Shown here one piece after another: positions 44,386 to 53,361 of a DNA stretch of 62,936 bases (the stretch's first letter is position 1; each line of letters opens with the position of its first letter). The position numbers and the translations under genes were made by a program. The DNA comes from Rhizobiaceae bacterium. GTDB lineage: Bacteria > Pseudomonadota > Alphaproteobacteria > Rhizobiales > Rhizobiaceae. The notes under the pieces are model-generated. The model had not been told where the DNA came from. It did not search any database and saw nothing but the letters and a program-made list of their open reading frames with translations. The DNA is taken from assembly GCA_028279875.1 (NCBI GenBank), contig JANQMU010000098.1:1-62936 (forward strand). Direction: 5' to 3'.

Positions 44386-44571
44386 ATGGCCGTACCGAAA
44401 AGCAAGATATCCCGCTCAAAGCGCGGCATGCGCCGTGCCAGCGATGCGCTGAAGACGCCGACCTATATTGAAGACAAGGATTCGGGTGAACTGCGCCGGC
44501 CGCACCATATCGACCTGAAGACCGGCATGTATCGCGGCCGTCAGGTGCTGAAGGTCAAGGACGACGCCTGA
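44386..44571 (+). CDS. rpmF: 50S ribosomal protein L32
   Basis: 61 residues, ATG at 44386. The AVPKSKISRSKRGMRRAS start is diagnostic of L32. It has no cysteine at all, so this is the zinc-free form usual in alphaproteobacteria. The gene has a GC-rich hairpin leader upstream (CGGCC-TCCCTTT-GGCCG near 44337-44353) and a strong terminator downstream, so it is probably monocistronic. Confidence 0.97.
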   Translation: MAVPKSKISRSKRGMRRASDALKTPTYIEDKDSGELRRPHHIDLKTGMYRGRQVLKVKDDA

Positions 44572-44595
44572 ACCTTTGCGGTGATATCCTCTCTG

Positions 44596-44625
44596 AAGGC
44601 CGGCCAAGCAGCCGGCCTTTTGTTT
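44596..44625 (+). terminator. Rho-independent terminator of rpmF
   Basis: AAGGCCGGC, loop CAAGCA, GCCGGCCTT: a perfect nine-base-pair stem followed by TTTGTTT, ending 54 bases after the rpmF stop codon. It is the clearest intrinsic terminator in the window. Confidence 0.85.
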
Positions 44626-44662
44626 GGAAGGCATTTCCAAATTCCGTGCGCGCCTGCGCCTA

Positions 44663-44702
44663 GCAGACCGGCGCAATCAACATGACTATCGGACCGGTCT
44701 GC
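44663..44702. promoter_or_regulatory. Inverted repeat upstream of the creatininase gene
   Basis: GCAGACCGG at 44663-44671 and CCGGTCTGC at 44694-44702 are perfect nine-base inverted repeats 22 bases apart, ending 48 bases before the next start codon. The spacing suits a two-half-site operator in the promoter better than a terminator, since no T-run follows. Confidence 0.45.
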
Positions 44703-44750
44703 AAATGATCTATAAGTCTCCGTCGGATCACTCTTGCTGGAGACGAGGAT

Positions 44751-45572
44751 ATGACGGAAGTCGAATGGAGCCGCCTGAAGGCCCATGAATTGCGGGCGCT
44801 CGCCGATGACAACCCGGTGGTCATCATACCCATCGCTTCGATAGAGCAGCACGGGCCCCATCTGCCGGTGATGACGGATACCAGGATCGGCCATGAGGTG
44901 GCTGTTCGCGCCGCGCGCAAGGCCTACGCCGATCGGCCGACCCTGGTGACGCCTGTCGTCTGGCATGGATTGTCCGAACATCACATGCCGTTTGGCGGCA
45001 CCCTGATCCTCAGCCATGAGACATTCCGCATGGTGTTGCGCGATCTGGTCACCTCGCTGATGCGCCACGGGTTTCGCGACATTCTGCTATCGAACTCGCA
45101 TGGCGGAAACATCATGGCCATGCAGCAGATCTGCGACGAGTTGGCACCGGAACTGCCCGTCACGCTGGCTGCCACGACCTATGCCTATGAAGCGGCCGCC
45201 GAGATCGCCACGCATCTCGAAGACCAGGAAACCCTGCAGCATGCCTGCGAAGGGGAGACCTCGGTGATGATGCATCTGGAGCCGGATCTGGTCGACACGT
45301 CGGATCTGGCGAATATCGGCGCCGGCCGGGAAATGGGGTTTCTTTCCGCCGGCAAGGCGTCCTATCGGTGGCGGCCCTTCGTGCATCAGACCGGGACCGG
45401 GGTTTCCGGCACACCCACCAGAGCAACGGCGGAGAAGGGCGAGGCAATCCTTCAAGCCTCGGCGGATGCGATCGCAGCGATGATCACCGATCCCGACACA
45501 TGGGCGGCGCCCGATGACAGGCGCGGCGCGCAGACGGGAGGCGTTCCCTTCAGGCCCGACACGGTCTCATAA
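44751..45572 (+). CDS. Creatininase-family amidohydrolase
   Basis: 273 residues, ATG at 44751 after CGAGGAT. Creatininase (creatinine amidohydrolase) fold enzyme with the metal-binding block SIEQHGPHLP (E32, H34) and D43 in MTD, and the conserved NSHGGN loop. The family includes creatininase, mycofactocin MftE, FAPy deformylase and other cyclic-amide or N-formyl hydrolases, so the substrate is open. The palindrome at 44663-44702 may regulate it. It converges on the lipoprotein aminopeptidase gene with a 9-base gap. Confidence 0.88.
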   Translation: MTEVEWSRLKAHELRALADDNPVVIIPIASIEQHGPHLPVMTDTRIGHEVAVRAARKAYADRPTLVTPVVWHGLSEHHMPFGGTLILSHETFRMVLRDLVTSLMRHGFRDILLSNSHGGNIMAMQQICDELAPELPVTLAATTYAYEAAAEIATHLEDQETLQHACEGETSVMMHLEPDLVDTSDLANIGAGREMGFLSAGKASYRWRPFVHQTGTGVSGTPTRATAEKGEAILQASADAIAAMITDPDTWAAPDDRRGAQTGGVPFRPDTVS

Positions 45573-45581
45573 CAACTCGCT

Positions 45582-46652
45582 CTATTCGCAGCGCGTTGCA
45601 CCGTTCAGGGCCTGCCGTCGTTGCGGCCGGTCGAGCCGGCCAATGCGCTCGACGGTCTCGTAGAAACGCGCGTAATCGCCGCCGCAGATCGCCAGCAGGC
45701 GTGAAAAGGCGGGCTGCAGATCATTATAGACGCCGACCGTCGCCAGTTTGGCATTGTTGATGGGTTCGCTGAACCAGCGATCATAGCCGCTGAAACCGTT
45801 CCATCGCGTTGCCTTGACACGCCGGTAGCGGGCTCGCAGCCTGTCGATCGCCGCAGCCTTCGCCGCGCGCTTGCGCGTGTCGCTCTGCTGGCTGCTGTAG
45901 ATCTGTTCCAGTTCGCTGCGGGTTTCGGCAATCAGCGCGACAAAATCGTCCTGGCGCTTTCGCGTGGCTTCATAGCGCCGCAATGCGGCCGGCCCGGCCC
46001 GGTCTTCCAGCCATTCGATCGTCCCGGCCTGCTCGACCGCCACGGCGAAGGCTTCGTTGAATTCGGCATCGTTGCGGATATAGATGCGCTGGTGCGAGAG
46101 CTCATGGAAGATGACTTCGGCAAGATAGGATTCGCTGCGTCCGAACATCGTGTTGAGGAGAGGATCGTCGAACCAGCCAAGGGTCGAATAGGCGGGAATG
46201 CCGCCGACATAGACGTCAAATCCTTCGCGGCTGACACGTTGCGCGAACCGCTCCGCCGCGGCCTTTGAAAAATATCCGCGATAGGGCACGCAGCCGAAGA
46301 CGGGAAAACACCAGACGCGGACCTGCAGCGAAAACTCCGGTGCGGCAAACACCGCCCATGATACGAAATCGCGGCCGGTGTCGACATAGCTGCGATAGCT
46401 GTCATTGTCCGGCAGCGCCAGACGGTCGACGGCGAACTGGCGCACATCGCGCGCCACCGTCAATTGTTGCCGAAGGCCCTCCGGTTGTGACGGATCGTCG
46501 AGCAGCTTGTCGACGGGCTGGCGTGCGGCATTGAGGCTGAGCTGTCCGTTGATCGACCGCGTATAGTAGGAAAGGCTGCCGCACCCCTGCAGGACGAGGA
46601 GGAGGGACGGGACAATCAAAAACCAGGGCAACAACCGGGGCCGGACATTCAT
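45582..46652 (-). CDS. Putative zinc aminopeptidase lipoprotein (DUF2265-like)
   Basis: 356 residues from the ATG at 46652. The signal peptide ends in the lipobox LQGC (Cys24). A central gluzincin motif HELSHQ (HExxH) sits in FHELSHQRIYIRND, followed by an acidic stretch (EFNEAFAVAVEQAG) that should supply the third zinc ligand. It fits the family annotated as 'predicted aminopeptidase'. The product should be a lipid-anchored periplasmic metalloprotease. Its substrate is unknown. Confidence 0.85.
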   Translation of the reverse strand: MNVRPRLLPWFLIVPSLLLVLQGCGSLSYYTRSINGQLSLNAARQPVDKLLDDPSQPEGLRQQLTVARDVRQFAVDRLALPDNDSYRSYVDTGRDFVSWAVFAAPEFSLQVRVWCFPVFGCVPYRGYFSKAAAERFAQRVSREGFDVYVGGIPAYSTLGWFDDPLLNTMFGRSESYLAEVIFHELSHQRIYIRNDAEFNEAFAVAVEQAGTIEWLEDRAGPAALRRYEATRKRQDDFVALIAETRSELEQIYSSQQSDTRKRAAKAAAIDRLRARYRRVKATRWNGFSGYDRWFSEPINNAKLATVGVYNDLQPAFSRLLAICGGDYARFYETVERIGRLDRPQRRQALNGATRCE

Positions 46653-46806
46653 GGACCCGACCATAGCATGGCCGGTTTTGCATGAAACCGCCTGATCCAT
46701 TCTCTCCCCATCGCAGCAAGCTTTGAATCCGGTTTCAACGGCAATGAAGCTGCCATAGTGTTAAACCAGGATAGGGTTCTGGCCGAGTACAGATTGGGAG
46801 CCGACG

Positions 46807-47214
46807 ATGATTGCAGCCGTCCCGCTGATGATCGTTCCACTGATTGTCTACAATGTCCTGGTGTTCAGCCCCTATGGCGGGCCGGGTCTGGAAGCGCTGT
46901 CCGCCGAGATCATCAGCGTCGCCATGATGTCCGGTGCGGTCTGGTCGATGCAGCTCGGCGATACCGTCATCGTCGCGGCGCTGGTGCTGCTCTTCTTCGA
47001 GGTATTGAAGGCGACGCGAACCGGCTCCTGGTCGCTGATCGACCACCTGCTGTCGGCGCTGGTCTTTGTCGCCTTCCTGATCGAATTCCTGCTGGTCCGG
47101 CAGGCGGCGACCGACATTTTCTTCATCCTGACCGTGATCGCCTTCATCGACCTGGTGGCCGGCTTTTCCGTGGCGATCCGCTCGGCCGGCCGCGATGTCT
47201 CGATCGGACTGTGA
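46807..47214 (+). CDS. Small conserved membrane protein
   Basis: 135 residues, ATG at 46807. Almost entirely hydrophobic, with four predicted helices: IAAVPLMIVPLIVYNVLVF, TVIVAALVLLFFEVL, LLSALVFVAFLIEFLL and IFFILTVIAFIDLVAGF. A short Arg-rich loop lies between helices 2 and 3. Similar proteins occur in Rhizobiales, but I know no function. It is divergent from the lipoprotein gene and converges with the M20 hydrolase gene six bases away. Confidence 0.8.
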   Translation: MIAAVPLMIVPLIVYNVLVFSPYGGPGLEALSAEIISVAMMSGAVWSMQLGDTVIVAALVLLFFEVLKATRTGSWSLIDHLLSALVFVAFLIEFLLVRQAATDIFFILTVIAFIDLVAGFSVAIRSAGRDVSIGL

Positions 47215-47220
47215 GACGCT

Positions 47221-48390
47221 CTATTGACGGGCGAGCGCCGATTCCGCCAAGCGCACCCAGTAGGACACGCCATGCGGGATCACTTCGTCATTGAAGTCAT
47301 ATTCCGGATGGTGGAGATTGGCGGTGTCGCCATTTCCGATGAAGATGAAGGATCCGGGCCGGGCTTCCAGCATATAGGAAAAGTCTTCGCCGCCCATGGT
47401 CGGCGGGGTCTGCGCGTCGACCTTGTCGGTGCCGGCGATGTCACCGGCTATTCCGACGGCGAAATCCGTTTCGTCGGCGTGATTGTAGGTCACCGGATAG
47501 CCGCGGCGATAATGGACGGATGCCTCGGCATTATGGGCGTCGGCGCTGTTGTGGACGATCTGCGCGATGCGCTGTTCAGCAAGGGTTCGCATATCGTCTG
47601 ACAAGGTGCGCACCGTGCCTGCGATCACGGCTTCTTCCGGGATCACGTTGTAGGCATTTCCGGCGTTGAATTTGGTGACCGAGACGACGACGGATTCAAG
47701 CGGGTTGGCGTTGCGTGAGGCGATGAGCTGCAACCCGGAAACGATCTGGGCGCCGATGGTGATCGGATCGACCGTCTGATAGGGCATGGCGGCGTGGCCG
47801 CCCTTGCCCTTGACGGTGATGGTGAATTCATCGGTCGCGGCCATGATCGCCCCGGACCGGATGGCGAATTCACCGACGGGAAGACCCGGCAGATTGTGCA
47901 TGCCGTAGACTTCCTCGATGGCGAAGCGCTCCATCATGCCGTCCTGGACCATCTCATTGCCGCCGCCGCCGCCCTCCTCGGCGGGCTGGAAGATCACGGC
48001 GACCGAGCCGTCGAATTTCCGTGTCTCGGCGAGATATTTCGCGGCACCCAGCAGCATGGCGGTGTGGCCGTCATGGCCGCAGGCATGCATTTTGCCGTCG
48101 TTTTTCGAGGTCCAGCTCTTGCCCGATGTTTCGGTTATCGGCAGTGCATCCATGTCGGCGCGCAAACCGATTGTCCTGCCCTCGCCGCCGTCGCGGCCCC
48201 TGATGATTCCCACCAGGCCGGTCCTGCCGATGCCGGTGACCACCTCATCGCAGCCGAAGGCCTTCAGCTTCTCTTCCACGAATGCCGCGGTCTGGTGAAC
48301 GTCGAACAGCAGTTCCGGATTGCTGTGCAGATGCCTGCGCCATTCGGTGATTTCGTTCTGCATTTCGGCGACGCGGTTGAGAATCGGCAT
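47221..48390 (-). CDS. M20-family amidohydrolase (hippurate/N-acyl amino acid hydrolase)
   Basis: 389 residues from the ATG at 48390, supported by AAAGGG seven bases upstream. Dinuclear metal hydrolase of the M20D group. Metal-binding blocks are RADMDALPI, ACGHDGHTAMLLG and the catalytic Glu pair in QPAEEGGGG; the dimerisation lid domain (residues about 185-295) contains KGKGGHAAMP. It removes acyl groups from amino acids or similar amides in the cytoplasm. The exact substrate is not given by the sequence. Confidence 0.92.
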   Translation of the reverse strand: MPILNRVAEMQNEITEWRRHLHSNPELLFDVHQTAAFVEEKLKAFGCDEVVTGIGRTGLVGIIRGRDGGEGRTIGLRADMDALPITETSGKSWTSKNDGKMHACGHDGHTAMLLGAAKYLAETRKFDGSVAVIFQPAEEGGGGGNEMVQDGMMERFAIEEVYGMHNLPGLPVGEFAIRSGAIMAATDEFTITVKGKGGHAAMPYQTVDPITIGAQIVSGLQLIASRNANPLESVVVSVTKFNAGNAYNVIPEEAVIAGTVRTLSDDMRTLAEQRIAQIVHNSADAHNAEASVHYRRGYPVTYNHADETDFAVGIAGDIAGTDKVDAQTPPTMGGEDFSYMLEARPGSFIFIGNGDTANLHHPEYDFNDEVIPHGVSYWVRLAESALARQ

Positions 48391-48503
48391 CGGGGACCCT
48401 TTATTGTGCAATTAGCGTTGGTGAATGTATGGCATATAGAGCGGCTTTCCGGTACATACAAATGCTTACAAATTGCGGTTCGCCCACCAATTGGAGTTCT
48501 GTC

Positions 48504-49676
48504 GTGTCGCCACGCCGATGCCCTGCCTTTCTGGCGTTTGCGCTTGCTGCCGTCTTTTTGTGCATGACGCCGCCGGCGGCGAACGCTGTCGGTCCGACCA
48601 TCGTTGTCGATGTCGGTACCGGCAAGGTGCTCGATCACAAGGACGCCTTCCAGAAATGGTATCCGGCCTCGCTCACCAAGCTGATGACCGCCTATGTGGT
48701 GTTCCGCCAGGTGCGCGCCGGCAAGATCTCCATGCAGTCGAAGGTCACCATCAGCCCGAAGGCCGCCAAGGCGCCGCCGAGCAAGATGTATTTCAAGGCC
48801 GGGTCGCAGCTCACCCTGGACGACGCGCTGAAAATCATCCTGGTCAAATCGGCCAATGACGTGTCCGTCGCCATCGCCGAATCCATTGCCGGCAGCAACA
48901 GCCAGTTCATCGCCATGATGAATGCCGAGGCGCGGCGTCTCGGCATGTCCGACACGACATTCGTCAACGCCAACGGGTTGCCCGGCAAGGGACAGAGCAC
49001 TACGGCGCGGGACATGGCGGTGCTGGGCGTTGCCCTGCATCGTGAGTTTCCGCACCACCGGAACTATTTCGCCCTCGAGGCGATCAGGAGCGGCAAGAAG
49101 ACCTACACCAATTACAACATCCTGATCGGCCGCTTCGCCGGCGCCAACGGGATGAAGACCGGCTTCATCTGCTCCTCCGGGTTCAACCAGGTGTCATCGG
49201 CGACGCGCAATGGCCGAACCGTCGTCTCGGTGGTTCTCGGCGCCAAGGATCAGGAGGAAAGGGCGAATGAATCGGCGCGCATGCTGCATCGCGGCTTCAC
49301 CGCCTCGCAGATCGGCAAATCGTCGCTGGCCGGGTTGCAGCCCTACGGCAAGAACCGCAAACGGATCGTCGATCTGCGCAGTTCGATCTGCTCCAAGGAG
49401 GCGCGCAAGGCGCGTTACGGGGGCCGTGACGTGGAAGGCCGGATGGTGCTGAATTCAGCCTATATCAAGCCGCTGAAACGGCCGGCGAAGACCGTCAATG
49501 TGCGGCTGACCGGAACCGTCGCGCTGACGAAGTCCGGAAAGAAGTTCCCGGTTCCGAAACCGCGTCCGGATTTTGCCGGCAGCGCCACCGCCTCTTTTGC
49601 CGCAAGCAGCCTGAAACCGGCTCTGGACGTTCCGGCTCCGGACGTTCCGGTGCCGAGGCAGCGCCCCAGCCTGTAG
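48504..49676 (+). CDS. D-alanyl-D-alanine carboxypeptidase (PBP5/6 type)
   Basis: 390 residues from the GTG at 48504, chosen because GGAG precedes it and a normal signal peptide results (SPRRCPAFLAFALAAVF, cut after ANA). It trims the terminal D-Ala of peptidoglycan pentapeptides. Active-site motifs are S56-L-T-K59, S116-A-N118 and K218-T-G220. The C-terminal part is Pro-rich (VPAPDVPVPRQRP) and lacks an obvious amphipathic anchor helix. Upstream ATGs at 48429 and 48462 give poorer N-termini. Confidence 0.93.
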   Translation: MSPRRCPAFLAFALAAVFLCMTPPAANAVGPTIVVDVGTGKVLDHKDAFQKWYPASLTKLMTAYVVFRQVRAGKISMQSKVTISPKAAKAPPSKMYFKAGSQLTLDDALKIILVKSANDVSVAIAESIAGSNSQFIAMMNAEARRLGMSDTTFVNANGLPGKGQSTTARDMAVLGVALHREFPHHRNYFALEAIRSGKKTYTNYNILIGRFAGANGMKTGFICSSGFNQVSSATRNGRTVVSVVLGAKDQEERANESARMLHRGFTASQIGKSSLAGLQPYGKNRKRIVDLRSSICSKEARKARYGGRDVEGRMVLNSAYIKPLKRPAKTVNVRLTGTVALTKSGKKFPVPKPRPDFAGSATASFAASSLKPALDVPAPDVPVPRQRPSL

Positions 49677-49689
49677 CGCCCGGTCGCCG

Positions 49690-50787
49690 ATGATCAGCAC
49701 CGATCCGATTCCCGTCTCGATCCTGACCGGCTTCCTGGGCTCCGGAAAGACGACGCTGCTCAACCGGCTGCTGAAAAGCCGCGATCTTCAAGATACGGCC
49801 GTCATCATCAATGAGTTCGGCGATGTCGGCATCGATCACCTGCTGGTCGAACAGTCGAGCGACGGCGTCATCGAATTGTCGGACGGGTGCCTGTGCTGCA
49901 CCGTGCGCGGCGAACTTGTCGATACGCTGGCCGATCTGATCGACCGCTTTCAGACCGGGCGTATCGGGGCGCTGCGGCGTGTCGTCATCGAAACGACCGG
50001 GCTGGCCGATCCGGCGCCGGTGCTGCATGCCGTCATGGGCCATCCGGTGCTGGTGCAAAATTACAGCCTCGACGGCGTCATCGTGACGGTGGATGCGGTC
50101 AATGGTGGGGCGACGCTGGACGGCCATGAGGAGGCCGTCAAACAGGTCGCCGTCGCCGACCGGATCGTGCTGACGAAAACGGATCTGCCGGAGGCGACGC
50201 CGGACTGGGTCGAGTCCCTGCGGCAGCGGTTGCGGGCAATCAATCCGGGCGCCGTTCAACGGCTGGCTGCCGATGCGGCGGCGGATTTGGGCGGCCTATT
50301 CCATTGCGGTCTTTACGATCCGGCGACCAAGACGGCCGATGTCGCCGGATGGCTGCGCGCCGAGGCCTATGCGCATGACCACCACCATCACGCCCATGAC
50401 GTCAACCGCCATGACAGCCGTATCCGCGCCTTTAGCCTGAGCGAAGAGGCGCCGATCGACCCGGCCGCGCTGGACATGTTCGTCGATCTCCTTCGTTCAA
50501 GCCAGGGCCGCAACCTGCTGCGGATGAAGGGCATCGTCAAACTGTCCGACGACCCGGACCGGCCGCTGGTCATCCACGGTGTCCAGGAGATCTTCCACCC
50601 GCCGGCGCGGCTTGCCGCCTGGCCGGATCAGGACCGGCGTACCCGGCTGGTGCTGATCGTCCGCGATATCGGCGAAGATTATGTCAGGCGCCTGTTCGAC
50701 GCCTTTGTCGGCCTGCCACGGGTCGACACGCCGGATAGGGCCGCGCTCGAGGGCAATCCGCTGACGATCCCGGGCTTTCGGTCTTAA
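49690..50787 (+). CDS. CobW/COG0523 family metallochaperone GTPase
   Basis: 365 residues. G3E GTPase with Walker A GFLGSGKTT (residues 14-22), the metal-binding C67-L-C69-C70 in GCLCCTV and the TKTDL guanine motif. A histidine-rich loop (AHDHHHHAHDVNRHD near residues 230-245) precedes the CobW C-terminal domain. Such proteins deliver zinc, cobalt or other metals to client enzymes. No zinc-uptake-regulator box was recognised upstream. It follows the carboxypeptidase gene by 13 bases and may be co-transcribed. It overlaps the TusA-like gene tail to tail by four bases. Confidence 0.92.
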   Translation: MISTDPIPVSILTGFLGSGKTTLLNRLLKSRDLQDTAVIINEFGDVGIDHLLVEQSSDGVIELSDGCLCCTVRGELVDTLADLIDRFQTGRIGALRRVVIETTGLADPAPVLHAVMGHPVLVQNYSLDGVIVTVDAVNGGATLDGHEEAVKQVAVADRIVLTKTDLPEATPDWVESLRQRLRAINPGAVQRLAADAAADLGGLFHCGLYDPATKTADVAGWLRAEAYAHDHHHHAHDVNRHDSRIRAFSLSEEAPIDPAALDMFVDLLRSSQGRNLLRMKGIVKLSDDPDRPLVIHGVQEIFHPPARLAAWPDQDRRTRLVLIVRDIGEDYVRRLFDAFVGLPRVDTPDRAALEGNPLTIPGFRS

Positions 50788-51041
50788 ACGGCTTTTTCGA
50801 TCAGGAAGCGGTGACCCGTATCAACGCTTTGCGTTTCGACAAGCGTGTGGCCGTGTTCGCGGCAGAAATGCGGGATGTCGACTGTTGCCAGCGGGTCGCT
50901 GGTCTCGACCCAGATCCGGGCCCCGGGAGCCATGGCCTTCATGCGTTTGCGGGTCTTGAGAACCGGCAGCGGGCATTTCAGGCCGCGCAGGTCGTAGATA
51001 TCGACACCATCGCGCTCTAGCGTCTCCAGATTTTCCACCAT
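50784..51041 (-). CDS. TusA-family sulfurtransferase
   Basis: 85 residues. Sulfur-carrier fold with the persulfide cysteine C23 in LRGLKCPLPVLKTRK, the CPxP signature of TusA/SirA/YedF proteins. It may carry sulfur for tRNA thiolation or molybdenum cofactor. Its ATG lies inside the end of the L,D-transpeptidase gene (25-base overlap), so the two are probably translated from one message despite unrelated roles. A later start is possible but would remove the first strand. Confidence 0.9.
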   Translation of the reverse strand: MVENLETLERDGVDIYDLRGLKCPLPVLKTRKRMKAMAPGARIWVETSDPLATVDIPHFCREHGHTLVETQSVDTGHRFLIEKAV

Positions 51042-52102
51042 GATTTTTTGGTCGAAGGCTGTTCGGCTGGGGCCTGGGGCGCGGTCATTGCCGCTGTTGC
51101 CGAGGTCGGCAGCGGCACCGATGCCGCCGTCGTCGGCGATGTCAGCAGGCGCGGCGATTGCTGAACGGTCTGTGTCGTCGGTGCGGCTGGTGCTGCGACC
51201 GGTGCGGCGATCAATGTCTGGGCGGCCTTGTTTTCCTCCTTGATCACCTCCGCCAGTGCCTCGGCATAGTCGCGCTCATATTTCCTTTGTTGCGCCGCAT
51301 AGGCCAGTTGCAGCGCGTGCGGCGTCTCGGAGGGCGGACAGACCTCTTCAGCCTCGAATTCCTCGCCGACCTCGGTCACCTGGTTGAAGACGTAGCGGCG
51401 GTCGCAGACATCGACTTTCGGCGGCCGCTTCGTGAGTTCGAAATGATCGTAGCCGACCTTGATCATCTTCCAGAATTCATAATGCTCGCTGTGGCGGTGG
51501 GCGGCCATGTTCTCGGCGGTCATGCGGAAGGGATAGGCCTGGACCTGAAAGGCCGGCTGGCCGCCGCGAAACGCCTCGCGGGCAAAGGCGTAGATTTCCA
51601 GAACCTGCTCGTCGGTCATCGAGTAGCAGCCCGCCGATGAGCAGGCGCCGTGAACCATCAGATTGCTTCCCGTGCGGCCATGGGCGCTGTCGAAGCGATT
51701 GGGAAAGCCCATATTGAAGGACAGGTAATAGCTGGATTTGGGATTCATCTGGTGCGGACGGATGTCGTAGAATCCCTCCGGCGCCTGCCGGTCGCCCTCC
51801 TTGAATTTCGGGCCGAGAACGCCGGACCATTTGCAGATCTCGTATTCCTTGACCATTGCATAACGGCCGTTGCCCTTGGCCTTCCAGACTTCCAGCATGC
51901 CTTCCTGCTTGAAAATCCGCATCATCACCGGCGCGCGCACGCGCTGGTCGTGGGCTTTCATCTTGTTGACCAGTTTTTTGGGCAGTGGGTATTCGGCCTT
52001 GTTGTCGACCGATTCCAGTACGTCCTGGCACCCGGCGAGCGTGATCGCCATGGCAGTGACCGTTAGCGCTGTTTTCCAGCCCATGGGGCGATGTGTCTTC
52101 AT
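51017..52102 (-). CDS. L,D-transpeptidase-family lipoprotein (YafK-like)
   Basis: 361 residues from the ATG at 52102. Signal peptide with lipobox LAGC (Cys25). YkuD-type catalytic domain with the His/Cys motif MVHGACSSAGCYSMTD near residues 150-165. Relatives of E. coli YafK/DpaA cut the link between Braun lipoprotein and peptidoglycan, and others form 3-3 cross-links. The C-terminal quarter is a low-complexity Ala/Pro/Thr-rich tail (VAAPAAPTTQTVQQ) that ends in a tryptophan/arginine cluster. Lies downstream of accA across about 180 bases. Confidence 0.9.
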   Translation of the reverse strand: MKTHRPMGWKTALTVTAMAITLAGCQDVLESVDNKAEYPLPKKLVNKMKAHDQRVRAPVMMRIFKQEGMLEVWKAKGNGRYAMVKEYEICKWSGVLGPKFKEGDRQAPEGFYDIRPHQMNPKSSYYLSFNMGFPNRFDSAHGRTGSNLMVHGACSSAGCYSMTDEQVLEIYAFAREAFRGGQPAFQVQAYPFRMTAENMAAHRHSEHYEFWKMIKVGYDHFELTKRPPKVDVCDRRYVFNQVTEVGEEFEAEEVCPPSETPHALQLAYAAQQRKYERDYAEALAEVIKEENKAAQTLIAAPVAAPAAPTTQTVQQSPRLLTSPTTAASVPLPTSATAAMTAPQAPAEQPSTKKSWWKIWRR

Positions 52103-52283
52103 TTCACGTCCGCGTTGCATCCCGGAGCCGCACGCCCGATAGGCCGCTGTTCCAATTCACCGATACGACGAATATGGTTCATGAACCTTTACCATGGCTG
52201 TCCAAACGGGAAACTTCACAAAATTGTAATCAGCAATGCGTCCATTCGATGGCCGCACGGGGGCCACGCGGGCGGTCCGGCCT

Positions 52284-53237
52284 TCACAGATTCCGGCCGA
52301 TATCCAGATATTTCTGGCGCCGATCCTTGCGCAGGGCTTCGCCATCGAGCTCGCCAAGTTCGACCAGCGCCTTCGAGATGACGTCGCCGGTAGCGGCGAT
52401 CACCGCCTGCGGGTCACGGTGTGCGCCGCCGACCGGTTCCTTGATGATGCCGTCGATCACGCCAAGATCCTTGAGGTCCTGGGCGGTGATTTTCATGTTG
52501 GCGGCGGCGTCCTTGGCCCGCGCCGCGTCGCGCCACAGGATGGAGGCGGCGCCTTCCGGCGAAATGACGCTGTAGATCGCATGTTCGAGCATGAAGACCC
52601 GGTTGCCCGTCGCGATGGCGATGGCGCCGCCCGAACCGCCTTCGCCGATCACCACAGAGACGATCGGCACCCGGACATTAAGGCACATTTCCGTCGACCG
52701 GGCGATCGCCTCGGCCTGGCCGCGTTCTTCGGCGCCGACGCCGGGATAGGCGCCCGAGGTGTCGATCAGCGTGATGACCGGCAGCCCGAAACGGTCGGCC
52801 ATTTCGAGAACGCGCACGGCCTTGCGGTATCCTTCCGGCCGGGCGCTGCCGAAATTGTGGCGGATGCGCGATTTGGTGTCGTTGCCCTTTTCCTGGCCGA
52901 TAATGGCGACGGCGTCGCCGCGAAACCGGCCGAGGCCGGCCTGGATCGCCTCGTCATTGGAAAATTTACGGTCGCCGGCAAGCAGCGTGAAATCCTCGAA
53001 CAATGCGTCCGCATAGTCGCAGAAATGCGGCCGTGCCGGGTGGCGGGCGACCTGGGTCTTCTGCCACGGCGTCAGTTTTTCGTAGAGATCACCCATCAGG
53101 TCACGGGCCCTGGTCTCGAGTTTTTCGATCTCGGCCTGGGTGTCGATGATCTCGTCGTCGCCGGCGAGTTTCCTTAGTTCATGGATTTTGCCTTCTATGT
53201 CGGAGAGCGGCTTTTCGAAATCGAGATAGTTGATCAT
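52284..53237 (-). CDS. accA: Acetyl-CoA carboxylase carboxyltransferase subunit alpha
   Basis: 317 residues, the usual length. Transfers the carboxyl group from biotin to acetyl-CoA, the first step of fatty-acid synthesis, together with AccD. Crotonase-fold landmarks are PEGYRKAVRVLEMADRFGLP, IDTSGAYPGVGAEERGQAEA and VIGEGGSGGAIAI. The N-terminal helical region (FEKPLSDIEGKIHELRKLA) is family-typical. It has its own upstream region of 125 bases shared with the end of xerD. Confidence 0.97.
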   Translation of the reverse strand: MINYLDFEKPLSDIEGKIHELRKLAGDDEIIDTQAEIEKLETRARDLMGDLYEKLTPWQKTQVARHPARPHFCDYADALFEDFTLLAGDRKFSNDEAIQAGLGRFRGDAVAIIGQEKGNDTKSRIRHNFGSARPEGYRKAVRVLEMADRFGLPVITLIDTSGAYPGVGAEERGQAEAIARSTEMCLNVRVPIVSVVIGEGGSGGAIAIATGNRVFMLEHAIYSVISPEGAASILWRDAARAKDAAANMKITAQDLKDLGVIDGIIKEPVGGAHRDPQAVIAATGDVISKALVELGELDGEALRKDRRQKYLDIGRNL

Positions 53238-53361
53238 TAATGTTTGATCTCAGGCTGTTGCGGTGAAACCGGGCGTTTTCCGAACTTTCTGGCTAAGTTC
53301 CATTGTGGGCCAATGCAAGCATAAATGACAATAAAACCGCCCTTTATGAATAATACTTTGC

